DNA of 64,000 nucleotides, from NCBI RefSeq assembly GCF_014201195.1, contig NZ_JACHDS010000001.1:496001-560000 (forward strand), written 5' to 3'. Source of the DNA: Nocardiopsis mwathae. Lineage in GTDB: Bacteria; Actinomycetota; Actinomycetes; Streptosporangiales; Streptosporangiaceae. The notes under the pieces are model-generated. The model did not search any database and was not told the origin of the DNA. It was given only the letters and a program-made list of their open reading frames with translations. This document shows, one piece after another, positions 45,133-55,370 of this stretch. Position numbers and translations under genes: made by a program. Positions within the stretch are counted from its first letter, which is position 1. Each line of letters opens with the position of its first letter.

Positions 45133-46851
45133 ATGACGCTTCTTGAGACCAGCACGTCGGACCGCCTCAGCGGCCTGCGCCAGTGGCAGCGCGAGGCCTA
45201 CGAGGAGTACTTCCGGAGGAACCCGCGCGACTTCCTCGCGGTGGCCACGCCCGGCGCCGGCAAGACCACCTTCGCGCTGACGCTGGCGAGTGAGCTGCTC
45301 GCCCAGCACGTCGTCCGCTCCGTCACCATCGTCTGCCCGACCGAGCACCTCAAGAAGCAGTGGGCCGAGGCCGCCGCCCGGTTCGGGATCGCCATCGACC
45401 CCGATTTCAAGAACGGCCAGGGCGCCCTGGGCCGCCAGTACGTCGGCGCGGCCGTCACCTACGCGCAGGTCGCCGCGCACCCGATGCTGCACCGCAACCG
45501 CACCGAGGCCCGCCGGACCCTCGTCATCTTCGACGAGGTGCACCACGCCGGCGACGCCCTGTCCTGGGGCGACGCCGTGCGCGAGGCCTTCGACCCGGCC
45601 GCCCGGCGGCTCTGCCTGACGGGGACGCCCTTCCGCTCGGACGTCAACCCCATCCCCTTCGTCGACTACGTCCAGGACCACAACGGTGTGCGCCGCTGCT
45701 CCTGGGACTACAGCTACGGGTACGCCCCCGCGCTGGCCGACGGCGTCGTGCGCCCGGTCCTCTTCATGGCCTACTCGGGCGAAATGCGCTGGCGCACCAG
45801 CGCCGGGGACGAGCTGGCCGCCCGGCTCGGCGAACCGCTCACCCAGGACGCTCTGGCCCAGGCGTGGCGGGCCGCGCTCGACCCCAAGGGCGACTGGATC
45901 AAGAAGGTGCTGGCCGCGGCGGACCGCAGGCTCACCGAGCTCCGCAACACCACGCCCGACGCCGGCGGGCTGGTGATCGCCACCGACCACGAGGCCGCCC
46001 GCGCCTACGCCCGCATCCTGCGCCAGATCACCGGCGTCGGTGCGACCGTGGTGCTCTCCGACGACCCCACCGCCAGCAAGAAGATCAAGCGGTTCGCCGA
46101 GTCCGACGACCGCTGGATGATCGCGGTGCGGATGGTCTCCGAGGGCGTGGACGTGCCCCGGCTGATGGTGGGCGTCTACGCCACCTCCACCAGCACGCCG
46201 CTGTTCTTCGCCCAAGCAGTCGGGCGCTTCGTCCGGGTGCGCAGACGCGGTGAGGTCGCGTCGGTGTTCCTGCCGTCGGTACCCACGCTGCTGGAGTACG
46301 CCGGGGAGATGGAGCGCGAGCGCGACCACGCACTCGACCGTCCGCTCAAGGACGGGGAGGCCGACCCCGAGCAGGACCTGATCGACGAGGCGCGCCGCAA
46401 GCGCGACACCCCCGACGCCGGGGACGAGCTCCCGTTCGAGACGATGGAGTCGGCCGCCGAGTTCGACCGCGTGCTCTACGACGGCTCGGAGTTCGGCGGC
46501 GGTGCCCCCGGATCACCCGAGGAGGAGGACTTCCTCGGCCTGCCCGGTCTGCTCGAACCCGACCAGGTGTCCCAGCTGCTGCGCAAGCGCAAGGCCGATC
46601 TCCAGGCCAACCAGCGCAAGGCGCCCAGGGAGGAGCCGAAGCAAGCCGCCACCCACGAGGTCGTCGCGGAGCTGCGCCGGGAACTGCAGACCCTCGTCGG
46701 AGCATGGCACCACCGGACCGGCAAACCGCACGGCATGATCCACACCGAGCTGCGGAGCGCCTGCGGCGGGCCGCCGATCGCGCAGGCCTCCCCCGAGCAG
46801 ATCCGCGAGCGGATCGCCCGGATCAGATCCTGGGCGACCGGAGGCCGGTGA
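45133..46851 (+). CDS. DEAD/DEAH-box helicase of the superfamily 2 type
   Basis: 572-aa SF2 helicase conserved in actinobacteria. Motif I TPGAGKT at residues 39-45, motif II DEVHH from residue 134, motif III LTGTPFRSD, and in the second RecA domain VIATDHEAARAYA, VRMVSEGVDVPRL and the arginine-finger block FFAQAVGRFVRVRRRG. The C-terminal 150 residues are charged and helical with no second enzymatic domain. Role unknown; possibly DNA repair or RNA handling. ATG 45133 has AGGGG 9 nt upstream. Confidence 0.9.
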   Translation: MTLLETSTSDRLSGLRQWQREAYEEYFRRNPRDFLAVATPGAGKTTFALTLASELLAQHVVRSVTIVCPTEHLKKQWAEAAARFGIAIDPDFKNGQGALGRQYVGAAVTYAQVAAHPMLHRNRTEARRTLVIFDEVHHAGDALSWGDAVREAFDPAARRLCLTGTPFRSDVNPIPFVDYVQDHNGVRRCSWDYSYGYAPALADGVVRPVLFMAYSGEMRWRTSAGDELAARLGEPLTQDALAQAWRAALDPKGDWIKKVLAAADRRLTELRNTTPDAGGLVIATDHEAARAYARILRQITGVGATVVLSDDPTASKKIKRFAESDDRWMIAVRMVSEGVDVPRLMVGVYATSTSTPLFFAQAVGRFVRVRRRGEVASVFLPSVPTLLEYAGEMERERDHALDRPLKDGEADPEQDLIDEARRKRDTPDAGDELPFETMESAAEFDRVLYDGSEFGGGAPGSPEEEDFLGLPGLLEPDQVSQLLRKRKADLQANQRKAPREEPKQAATHEVVAELRRELQTLVGAWHHRTGKPHGMIHTELRSACGGPPIAQASPEQIRERIARIRSWATGGR

Positions 46852-46991
46852 CCGCGGGGACGCCGACGGCGACACCCGGGACGCCCCGGGAACCTCCGGA
46901 AGGCCGAGCGCCGGAAAGATCGGCAAATAGTTCGTCACGACCACGTGTCGCGGTCCACCCGCCTGCCACATGATCACTACAGTCCGTGACT

Positions 46992-47978
46992 ATGATCCGT
47001 GGTGAGAAAGCACGCCGCAGCGCACCCGCCGCCATGTGGGGCGGCCTGCTGTTCGGGGCGCTCGCCCTGGCCGGGCTGATTCTGACGGGCGCCGCCCGGG
47101 CGGGGGAGCCCGCCGGGACGCCGCCCCGCGCGCCGGGACCTGAGGTCAACGCCGACGCCGCCTGCCCGCCGCGGACCGAGTCCGCCGCGCGCACCACGGG
47201 CACCGAACCGCGCGGGCACGCCCACCTCACCCCCGAGGAGGCGGCCGCACTCGACCGGCAGCTCAACGACGCCCTGATCACCCAGCGCGCCCCCACCGTG
47301 GGGCACCGGAAGACCGTGCCCACCGTCGTCCACGTGGTCTCGGCGGGCGACGGCCGCGGCGCCCTCACCGACGACCAGGTCGCCCGGCAGATCCAGACCA
47401 TGAACAAGGGCTTCAGCGGCGGCTACGGCCCCGGCGCCGACACCGGCTTCCGGTTCGACCTGCGCGATGTCACACGCACCGTCGACGACTCCTGGTTCGA
47501 GGCGTTCACCCAGCACGAGAGCGCGATCAAGCAGAAGCTGCGGCGCGGTGGCGCCGACACCCTCAACCTCTACATGGTCAACCTGCCCGAGGGGATGCTC
47601 GGCCGCTCCACCTTCCCGCAGCAGTACAAGGCGTCGCCCCAGCTCGACGGCGTCGTCGTGGACTACCGCACCATTCCCGGCGGCGAGCGCAAGAACTTCA
47701 ACCTGGGCTTCACCGCGACGCACGAGACCGGGCACTGGCTCGGCCTCTTCCACACCTTCCAGAACGGCTGCCGGTATCCCGGAGACTACGTCCGGGACAC
47801 CCCCTACGAGCGGGAGCAGGCGGTGGGCTGCCCACACGGGCGCGACACCTGCCCGCAGCCGGGGCGCGACCCGATCCACAACTTCATGAACTACAGCAAC
47901 GACCCCTGCATGACGCACTTCACCCACGGCCAGGCCCAGCGCATGACCGACCACTGGCGGGCCTTCCGCGCCCTGTAG
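46992..47978 (+). CDS. Secreted M43-type zinc metalloprotease
   Basis: 328 aa. The N-terminus has a signal peptide or anchor (GGLLFGALALAGLILTGAARA). The zinc site HETGHWLGLFH has H244, E245, H248 and H254 in the metzincin HExxHxxGxxH pattern, and NFMNYSNDPCMTHF is the Met-turn region of pappalysin-like (M43) enzymes. Several Cys probably form disulfides. ATG 46992 fits TACAGT (46978-46983) 8 nt upstream as a leaderless start; the in-frame GTG 46986 would lie too near the -10. Confidence 0.92.
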   Translation: MIRGEKARRSAPAAMWGGLLFGALALAGLILTGAARAGEPAGTPPRAPGPEVNADAACPPRTESAARTTGTEPRGHAHLTPEEAAALDRQLNDALITQRAPTVGHRKTVPTVVHVVSAGDGRGALTDDQVARQIQTMNKGFSGGYGPGADTGFRFDLRDVTRTVDDSWFEAFTQHESAIKQKLRRGGADTLNLYMVNLPEGMLGRSTFPQQYKASPQLDGVVVDYRTIPGGERKNFNLGFTATHETGHWLGLFHTFQNGCRYPGDYVRDTPYEREQAVGCPHGRDTCPQPGRDPIHNFMNYSNDPCMTHFTHGQAQRMTDHWRAFRAL

Positions 47979-48093
47979 CCGATCGGTCGGTCCCGGCGGA
48001 GCGCGTGATGGTCGCCGGTGGCGGCCTTCGGCGCACTGCGCCGAGATCGACGACATGATCCGGCCGGGTACCCGCCCCGATAGACTCGGCGCC

Positions 48094-49104
48094 ATGGCAG
48101 CGACCAAGACCTACCTGACCGGGATCCAGACCTCGGGCATGCCCCACATCGGCAACTACATCGGTGCGATCAAGCCGGCGCTGGCCGCCGCGAGCGAGCA
48201 CGACACCATGTACTTTCTCGCCGACTTCCACTCGCTCAACTCGGTCAAGGACCCGCAGAAGCTCCGAAGCGACATCCGGTCGGTCGCCGCCACCTGGCTC
48301 GCCTGCGGACTGGACCCCGAGCGGACCGTCCTCTACCGGCAGTCGAGCATCCCCGAGGTGTTCGAGCTGGCCATCATCCTGTCCAACATCACCTCCAAGG
48401 GCCTGATGAACCGGGCGCACGCCTACAAGGCCGCCCGCGACCGCAACGAGGCCGCCGGCGTCGCCGACCTGGACGCCGGGGTCAACATGGGGCTGTTCAA
48501 CTACCCCATCCTGATGGCGGCCGACATCCTCATCATGGAGGCCGACTACGTGCCGGTCGGCCGTGACCAGATCCAGCACATCGAGTACACGGTCGACATC
48601 GCCGGAAGCTTCAACCACCTCTACGGCGGCTCCTACTCCTTCCCGATCCCCAAGGGCGTGTTCCCGGAAGGCGACGCCAGTGTCCTGCCCGGCGTCGACG
48701 GGCGGAAGATGAGCAAGTCCTACGACAACCACATCCCGCTCTTCCTCCCCGAGAGCAAGCTGAAGAAGCTGGTCCGGCGGATCCCCACGGACTCCACCCC
48801 GGTCGAGGCCCCCAAGGACCCCGACACCTCGGTGCCGTTCCAGCTGCTCGCCCAGTTCGCGCCCGAGGAGCACACCGCCGCCACCCGCAAGCGCCTGGAA
48901 GAGGGCGGCATGGGCTGGGGCGAGCTCAAGAACGAGCTCTTCGAGGTGCTCAATGACACCTTCGGGCCGATGCGCGACCGCTACGAAGAGCTGATCGCCC
49001 CCGACAGCGAGCTCGACGGCGTCCTGGAGGCGGGGGCGGCCCGTGCGCGCGAGCGCGCACGGGCGACGATGGCCAAGGTCCGCGCGGCCGTCGGCATCGA
49101 CTGA
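48094..49104 (+). CDS. trpS: Tryptophanyl-tRNA synthetase
   Basis: Class I aminoacyl-tRNA synthetase charging tRNA-Trp. 336 aa. SGMPHIGNYIGAIKP holds the HIGH-like signature and GRKMSKSYDN the KMSKS loop (205-209). DADILIMEADYVPVGRDQIQH type segment AADILIMEADYVPVG is present. The start ATG 48094 has no Shine-Dalgarno; TAGACT (48081-48086) is 7 nt upstream, so a leaderless mRNA is likely. Confidence 0.96.
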   Translation: MAATKTYLTGIQTSGMPHIGNYIGAIKPALAAASEHDTMYFLADFHSLNSVKDPQKLRSDIRSVAATWLACGLDPERTVLYRQSSIPEVFELAIILSNITSKGLMNRAHAYKAARDRNEAAGVADLDAGVNMGLFNYPILMAADILIMEADYVPVGRDQIQHIEYTVDIAGSFNHLYGGSYSFPIPKGVFPEGDASVLPGVDGRKMSKSYDNHIPLFLPESKLKKLVRRIPTDSTPVEAPKDPDTSVPFQLLAQFAPEEHTAATRKRLEEGGMGWGELKNELFEVLNDTFGPMRDRYEELIAPDSELDGVLEAGAARARERARATMAKVRAAVGID

Positions 49105-49135
49105 GCCGCCGCCCGCGCCGCCGCAGGACACGAAG

Positions 49136-49173
49136 GGGGGCGGTCCGCCCGGGTCGACCGGCGGCCCGCCCCC
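49136..49173. terminator. Terminator between trpS and pncA
   Basis: GGGGGCGGTCCGCC (49136-49149) pairs with 49160-49173 with one mismatch, between convergent genes. Confidence 0.65.
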
Positions 49174-49194
49174 TCGTCTCGTCCGTGAGCCGCC

Positions 49195-49770
49195 TCAGGC
49201 CAGCACCGGCCTCCCCTGCAGCGCGACACCCTTCCCGGCGAGCGACCGCAGCGCCACGTCCGTGGTGGCCTCGGCCACCCCGGCCGTCAGGTCCAGCAGC
49301 ACCCGGGTGGCGAACCCGGCCTCGGCCGCGTCCGACGCGGTGGCGCGCACGCAGTGGTCGGTGGCGATGCCCACCACGTCCACGTCGGTGACGCCCCGGT
49401 CGCGCAGCCAGTCCTCCAGGGACCGCCCCTGGGGGTCGGAGCCCTCGAACCCGCTGTAGGCCGCGGTGTAGGCGCCCTTGCTGAACACCGCCTCCACCGC
49501 ACCTGTGTCGAAGTCCGGGTGGAACTCGGCGCCGTGGGTACCGGCGACGCAGTGCCGGGGCCAGGTGTCGACGAAGTCCGGCTCGTCGGCGAAGTGCGCC
49601 CCGGGGTCGATGTGGTGGTCGCGCGTGGCCACGATGTACTCGTACTCGCCGCGGTGCTCGGCGATGAACCGCGACACCCGGGAGGCCACCCCGGAGCCGC
49701 CGGTGACCGCCAGACTCCCTCCCTCACAGAAGTCGTTCTGCACGTCGACGACGATCAGTGCCTTGGGCAT
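49195..49770 (-). CDS. pncA: Nicotinamidase (isochorismatase fold)
   Basis: Deamidates nicotinamide to nicotinate for NAD salvage; homologues activate pyrazinamide. 191 aa. The triad is visible: Asp in LIVVDVQNDFCEGG, Lys in FSKGAYTAAYSGF, Cys in IATDHCVRATA. HxxD metal site DHHIDPGAHF is present. Start ATG 49770 has GGGGAG 6 nt upstream. It lies 58 bp after pncB in the same direction; together they turn nicotinamide into nicotinate mononucleotide. Confidence 0.94.
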   Translation of the reverse strand: MPKALIVVDVQNDFCEGGSLAVTGGSGVASRVSRFIAEHRGEYEYIVATRDHHIDPGAHFADEPDFVDTWPRHCVAGTHGAEFHPDFDTGAVEAVFSKGAYTAAYSGFEGSDPQGRSLEDWLRDRGVTDVDVVGIATDHCVRATASDAAEAGFATRVLLDLTAGVAEATTDVALRSLAGKGVALQGRPVLA

Positions 49771-49828
49771 CTTCCGCTCCCCCTTCCGAACCTCGGTCAT
49801 CCGAGCCGTCACCGGCGCCCCGGTCGGC

Positions 49829-51145
49829 TCAGTCGTGCACGTACCGCTCGAACAGGGTCGGGATGGCGGCCTCTCCGGCCGACATCCGGCGCGCCTCCTC
49901 CGGTAGTTCCGCCACCGCCCGCTCGTGCCGCTCACGCGCGGCGGACAGCGGTTCGGCCCCGACGATCTCGCCGCCGTCCACGAGTCGCCGCAGCAGCGGG
50001 CGCGTGCCCGGGTCGTGCTCCGGTTCATACCCGTAGACCAGCTCCGCGGTCGCCACGCCCCGGTCGTCCCGCCGGCGCGCCGCCCACTTGCGGCCGCCCT
50101 TGCTCGGCTTGCCCACGGAACGCTTGGCCACCGACTCCAGCCGGTCGTCGGCATCGCCGCTGCGTGCCCGCGCCACCAGCTTGTAGACCAGTGACACCGT
50201 CGGCGACCCCGAGCCCGTCACCAGTGCCGTGCCCACCCCGTAGCCGTCGACGGGAGCGATGGCCAGTGCCTGGATCGCGTACTCGTCCAGGTCGCCGGTG
50301 ACCAGGATGCGGGTGCGGGTGGCACCGTGCCGGTCGAGCAGGGCGCGGACGCGCGACGCCGTCGCGGCGAGGTCGCCCGAGTCCAGGCGCACCCCGCCCA
50401 GATCGTCTCCGGCCAGTTCGATGGCGGTCCGCACCGCGCGCTCGACGTCGAAGGTGTCGACCAGGAGGGTGGTCCCGTGGCCCAGCGCGTCGAGTTGTGC
50501 GGCGAACGCGTGCCGCTCACTGTCGTGCGCCAGGATGAAGGCGTGCGCGCTGGTGCCCGCGGTCGGCACCCCGTAGCGGCGGCTCGCCTCCAGATTCGAG
50601 GTGGTGGCGAACCCGGTGAGGTAGGCGGCGCGGGCGGCGGCCACCGCGGCCATCTCGTGGGTGCGGCGCGACCCCATCTCGACCAGCGGCCGCCCGCCGG
50701 CGGCGGTCACCATGCGGGAGGCGGCGGACGCGATCGCGGAGTCGTGGTTGAAGATGGACAGCGCCACGGTCTCCAGGACCACGGACTCGGCGAACGTGCC
50801 CTCGACGACGAGGATGGGGGACCCGGGAAAGTAGATGTCGCCCTCGCCGTAACCCCAGATGTCGCCGGAGAAGCGGTAGTCGGCGAGCCACTTCAGCGTG
50901 GAGTCGTCCACGATCTCGTTATCGGCCAGGAAGTCCAGCGTCGCGGTATCGAACCGGAAGTCCCGCAGTGCGTCGAGGAAACGGCCCGTCCCGGCCACCA
51001 CACCATAACGCCGTTGGTCGGGGAGTCGGCGCGCGAACATCTCGAACACGGTCCGCCGGTGTGCGGCACCGCTGCGCAATGCCCCCTGCAGCATCGTCAG
51101 CTCGTACCGGTCGGTGAGCAGCGCACTGCTCCAGTCGTCGGTCAT
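49829..51145 (-). CDS. pncB: Nicotinate phosphoribosyltransferase
   Basis: Makes nicotinate mononucleotide from nicotinate and PRPP. 438 aa. LLTDRYELTMLQGALRSGAAHRRTVFEMFARRLP is the family N-terminus; the phosphorylated-His region EMGSRRTHEM, and GVRLDSGDLAATASRVRALLD with ILVTGDLDEY are further hallmarks. ATG 51145 is preferred to TTG 51154 and lies 8 nt after TAACCT (51159-51154, minus strand), so it may be leaderless. Syntenic with Rv1330c, divergent from clpS. Confidence 0.94.
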   Translation of the reverse strand: MTDDWSSALLTDRYELTMLQGALRSGAAHRRTVFEMFARRLPDQRRYGVVAGTGRFLDALRDFRFDTATLDFLADNEIVDDSTLKWLADYRFSGDIWGYGEGDIYFPGSPILVVEGTFAESVVLETVALSIFNHDSAIASAASRMVTAAGGRPLVEMGSRRTHEMAAVAAARAAYLTGFATTSNLEASRRYGVPTAGTSAHAFILAHDSERHAFAAQLDALGHGTTLLVDTFDVERAVRTAIELAGDDLGGVRLDSGDLAATASRVRALLDRHGATRTRILVTGDLDEYAIQALAIAPVDGYGVGTALVTGSGSPTVSLVYKLVARARSGDADDRLESVAKRSVGKPSKGGRKWAARRRDDRGVATAELVYGYEPEHDPGTRPLLRRLVDGGEIVGAEPLSAARERHERAVAELPEEARRMSAGEAAIPTLFERYVHD

Positions 51146-51353
51146 AAGGGTCAAGGTTAGTTTGTGTCTCTCGGTTACAAAATATCCGACCTCCTATGAC
51201 GCTCCCCACCGCGTCGGCAGTGAAAGATGGGAGAATGCTCTGTGAGGATGCCTGTGCGAATCGGTGCTCCCGCCGGTGACCTGGACACCGTTGCCCTGGA
51301 CACTGCCGCGCGCCGTCCCGCACAGCCCGGACGGAGGAAAGGATGAGGGAGCC

Positions 51354-51644
51354 ATGACGACGGCGCCGGTCGAGCTGGAACGGCCGGACATCGCGGAGGA
51401 TGTGCGCGCGCAACTCCCCTGGGTGACGATCGTCTGGAACGATCCCATCAACCTCATGTCCTACGTCACCTACGTCTTCCAGACGGTCTTCGGCTACTCG
51501 AAGCGCAAGGCGCACAAGCTCATGCTCGACGTGCACTACAAGGGGCGTGCCGTGGTCTCCAGCGGTACCCGCGAGGAGATGGAGCGCGATGTCCAGGTGC
51601 TGCACCGGTATGGTCTGTGGGCGACCCTGCAGCACGACGAGTGA
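51354..51644 (+). CDS. clpS: ATP-dependent Clp protease adaptor ClpS
   Basis: N-recognin that delivers N-degron substrates to ClpC/ClpA-ClpP. 96 aa. [47 protein letters not shown] covers the substrate pocket and ClpA-binding face; the ND-PIN motif and the MLDVH strand are conserved. ATG 51354. GGAG is only 2 nt away; AGGAAAGG further up may be the real site. The upstream 208 bp hold the pncB promoter. Confidence 0.95.
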   Translation: MTTAPVELERPDIAEDVRAQLPWVTIVWNDPINLMSYVTYVFQTVFGYSKRKAHKLMLDVHYKGRAVVSSGTREEMERDVQVLHRYGLWATLQHDE

Positions 51645-51710
51645 TGGGCACCGGGTGACGAGCGGACACGATGATGGGCGCAGGCCTTCGGAGCGCGGAG
51701 CAGTGACGGC

Positions 51711-52277
51711 ATGACCATGGGATTCCGGCCCGACTCCGGCGGGGTCGCCATCGATCTGGACGCTGAGGAGTCGGCGGTTCTGCGCTCCATGGCCGCGCTC
51801 CTCCTCGACCTGGTGGAGGAGCCCGAGCCGCGTGACGAGCTCGCCGAACTCGTCGGTATCGGCGGAAGCGCGGAGAAGCCCGACGACCCCGTGCTGGCGC
51901 GGCTGTTCCCCGACGCCTACGGTGAGGGCACCGAGGCCTCCGGCGACTTCCGCCGCTACACCGAGGACGACCTCCGCCGGCACAAGCGGGAGAACGCACG
52001 GACCATGCTGTCCGGGCTGCCGGTCGCGGGCGGAACACTCCGCCTCGACCTCGCCGCCGCGCACGCGTGGATGAAGGCGCTGAACGACGTGCGCCTCGCG
52101 CTCGGCACCCGGCTCGGGGTCGACGAGCACACCTACGCCCGGGAGGGGCGCGGAGAGCTGAGCGAGGGCGACGCCGCCGCGCTGCACATCTACGACTGGC
52201 TCGGCAAACTGCAGGAGTCACTGGTCCAGTCGCTCTTCGGGATGGGCGGCGGCGACGAGGACGGCGCCGATGACTGA
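51711..52277 (+). CDS. DUF2017 family protein
   Basis: 188 aa, matching the DUF2017 gene found after clpS in actinobacteria (Rv1332). AIDLDAEESAVLRSMAALLLDLVEE at the start, PVLARLFPDAY in the middle, then LRLDLAAAHAWMKALNDVRLALGTRLGV and IYDWLGKLQESLVQSL; largely helical and acidic. Wholly cytoplasmic. ATG 51711 or 51717 could start it. Function unknown; the constant link to clpS hints at a role in proteolysis. Confidence 0.88.
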   Translation: MTMGFRPDSGGVAIDLDAEESAVLRSMAALLLDLVEEPEPRDELAELVGIGGSAEKPDDPVLARLFPDAYGEGTEASGDFRRYTEDDLRRHKRENARTMLSGLPVAGGTLRLDLAAAHAWMKALNDVRLALGTRLGVDEHTYAREGRGELSEGDAAALHIYDWLGKLQESLVQSLFGMGGGDEDGADD

Positions 52278-52341
52278 GCGGCCGTCGACCGCAGGCGGAG
52301 CCGGGGTCCGCGAGGGTGGTCGGGCCGACGAAGGAAAGTCA

Positions 52342-52358
52342 TACCCAGTGAGTGGGTA
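52342..52358. promoter_or_regulatory. Operator-like palindrome before mec-cysO-cysM
   Basis: TACCCAGTGAGTGGGTA is a perfect 6-5-6 inverted repeat, 16 nt upstream of the -10-like TACGCT (52375-52380) that precedes mec. It overlaps the expected -35, a typical repressor position. The regulator is unknown. Confidence 0.45.
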
Positions 52359-52387
52359 GGGAAATATTCTCGGATACGCTGAGGACC

Positions 52388-52801
52388 ATGCTGAGGATCG
52401 ACCGCGCGATCTACGACAAGATCGTCGACCACGCCCGCCGCGACCACCCGGACGAGGCGTGCGGCGTCGTCGCCGGACCGGAGGGCTCCGACCGGCCGGA
52501 GCGGTTCATCGAGATGGTCAACGCCGAGCGCTCGCCGACCTTCTACCGCTTCGACTCCATGGAGCAGCTCAAGGTCTGGCGGGAGATGGACGACCGCGAC
52601 GAGGAACCCGTGGTCATCTACCACTCGCACACCGCGACCGAGGCCTACCCCTCGCGCACCGACATCTCGTATGCCTCCGAGCCCGACGCGCACTACGTCC
52701 TGGTGTCCACGCGCGACCCCGAGACCGCGGAGTTCCGCTCCTACCGCATCGTCGACGGGGAGGTCACCGAGGAGCCGGTGGAGGTCGTCGACGCCGGCTG
52801 A
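52388..52801 (+). CDS. mec: JAMM/Mov34 metalloprotease Mec (CysO-cysteine hydrolase)
   Basis: Zinc isopeptidase releasing cysteine from CysO-Cys. 137 aa with the complete JAMM site: Glu23 (DEACGVVAG), H79 and H81 (YHSHT), ten residues, Asp92. Homologous to Rv1334. ATG 52388 lies 7 nt after TACGCT; GAGGA is too close to be a good Shine-Dalgarno, so leaderless translation is likely. First gene of the cysteine-synthesis cluster. Confidence 0.95.
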   Translation: MLRIDRAIYDKIVDHARRDHPDEACGVVAGPEGSDRPERFIEMVNAERSPTFYRFDSMEQLKVWREMDDRDEEPVVIYHSHTATEAYPSRTDISYASEPDAHYVLVSTRDPETAEFRSYRIVDGEVTEEPVEVVDAG

Positions 52802-52913
52802 CACCGGACACACCCCGGCCGCGGCCCCGCCGGGCCCCACCGGCGCGAGCCAGGGGGCGCGGTCCAGGGGCGGAATCACCGGCGGCCGCCGCCTGTTGCA
52901 CTCCAACGTGGCG

Positions 52914-52945
52914 GGTCGCCGCGCCGGCCCGCGGGGGCGGCGACC
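52914..52945 (+). terminator. Hairpin between mec and cysO
   Basis: GGTCGCCGC (52914-52922) pairs with GCGGCGACC (52937-52945). It sits in the 207-bp gap and could attenuate or terminate partially ahead of cysO. Confidence 0.45.
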
Positions 52946-52995
52946 ACGGACCCCGTCGACCACAACCGACCGCAGACACGACCACACGCTTGTAA

Positions 52996-54240
<1,245 letters not shown>

Positions 54241-54321
54241 TCGGGCACCGGGCACGACCGCTCGGCGCCGGGGCCCGTTCGCGGGACCCGGCGTCCGGGC
54301 GTCGGACCCCAGGGAAGTTGA

Positions 54322-55143
54322 ATGGTCGACATGGTCCGATTCGACACCGCGACCGCGGTCACCCCACTCGGCGCCGGACGCTACTCGGCCGACCTCGACC
54401 CCGGCTACCTCATCGGCCACGCCATGAACGGCGGATACCTCATGGCCGTCCTGCAACGGGCGGCGCTGCTGGAGTCCCCGCACCCACACGCCGTCTCGTC
54501 CTCGTTCCACTTCCTCCGCCCCGCCGGAGCCGGGCCGGCGGAGATCGACGCGACCCTCCTCAGGTCCGGCCGCACCGTCGCCACCGTCCAGGTGACGATC
54601 GGCCAGGACGGGCGGACGCTCGTCACCGCCACCATCGCCACCGCCACCCTCGCCCCCGGCGCCGACCCGGACTACGAGGCCCCACCCGCGGCCGTGCCCC
54701 CGATCGACCGGTGCCGCCGCTATGACCCGCGCGCCGCGGGCAAAGGCGCGAGCGGGTTCGCCGGACGCGTCGACGCGTACTACGCACCCGCGACCTGGGC
54801 CCGGCTCCGCCGCACCGACGCGACCGCGGCTCCGGAGCCGGAGCTCCTCGGCCACATCGGACTCAGCGAGGCGGACGGCGGCCCCGGCGCGGATCCCTGC
54901 CTGGTCCTGCCGCTGGCGGTCGACGCGCTCCCGCCGGTCATCTCGGTGTTCGACAACTGGCGCTGGGCGCCGACCGTCGAACTGACCTGGCACATGCGCG
55001 CCGTCCCCGAACCCGGGCCGCTGAGCTTCCGATCCCGAGCGGAAGCGCTGGTCGACGGCTGGTTCGACGAGTCCGTCGACCTGTGGGATGTGAAGGGAAG
55101 ACTGGTCGCGCAGAGCCGCCAGTTAGCGCGATGCGGACGCTGA
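54322..55143 (+). CDS. Acyl-CoA thioesterase-like protein (double hotdog fold)
   Basis: 273 aa, TesB-like double hotdog. DPGYLIGHAMNGGYLMAVLQRAAL is the N-terminal hotdog helix with AMNGG, SSFHFLRPAGAG the following strand, and PPVISVFDNWRWAPTVELTWHMRAVPEPG the second-hotdog block with conserved Trp and Thr. Substrate unknown. ATG 54322 has AGGGAAG 4-5 nt upstream. It occupies the place where M. tuberculosis has a rhomboid gene and murI after cysM. Confidence 0.85.
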   Translation: MVDMVRFDTATAVTPLGAGRYSADLDPGYLIGHAMNGGYLMAVLQRAALLESPHPHAVSSSFHFLRPAGAGPAEIDATLLRSGRTVATVQVTIGQDGRTLVTATIATATLAPGADPDYEAPPAAVPPIDRCRRYDPRAAGKGASGFAGRVDAYYAPATWARLRRTDATAAPEPELLGHIGLSEADGGPGADPCLVLPLAVDALPPVISVFDNWRWAPTVELTWHMRAVPEPGPLSFRSRAEALVDGWFDESVDLWDVKGRLVAQSRQLARCGR

Positions 55144-55370
55144 GACATCCCGCGGAACTTACTTGACCAGGGAAAATAAGATGGGTTGCATCTTGTGAAG
55201 AAGTCACGTGTGATTCACGACGCGTGAGACGAGGGCCACATTATGTACCACCGGAGGGGTCATTGGGGTAGACCCGTAACACGGAGAACTTGGAGTCTCC
55301 CACCTCGCGACACATCCGCTTCACCGCGTGAATCCTCGCGGAGGCAGCTCATCGAAAAGGCAATTGCGAC

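Noticed and set aside
45133-47978. Helicase plus metalloprotease as a two-gene defence system
   Set aside because: The protease is secreted and apparently has its own leaderless promoter; the helicase reads like a conserved core actinobacterial gene. Nothing links the two.
55144-55370. Possible riboswitch or structured leader before the phosphodiesterase gene
   Set aside because: Only short hairpins were found, and no known riboswitch core could be recognised.
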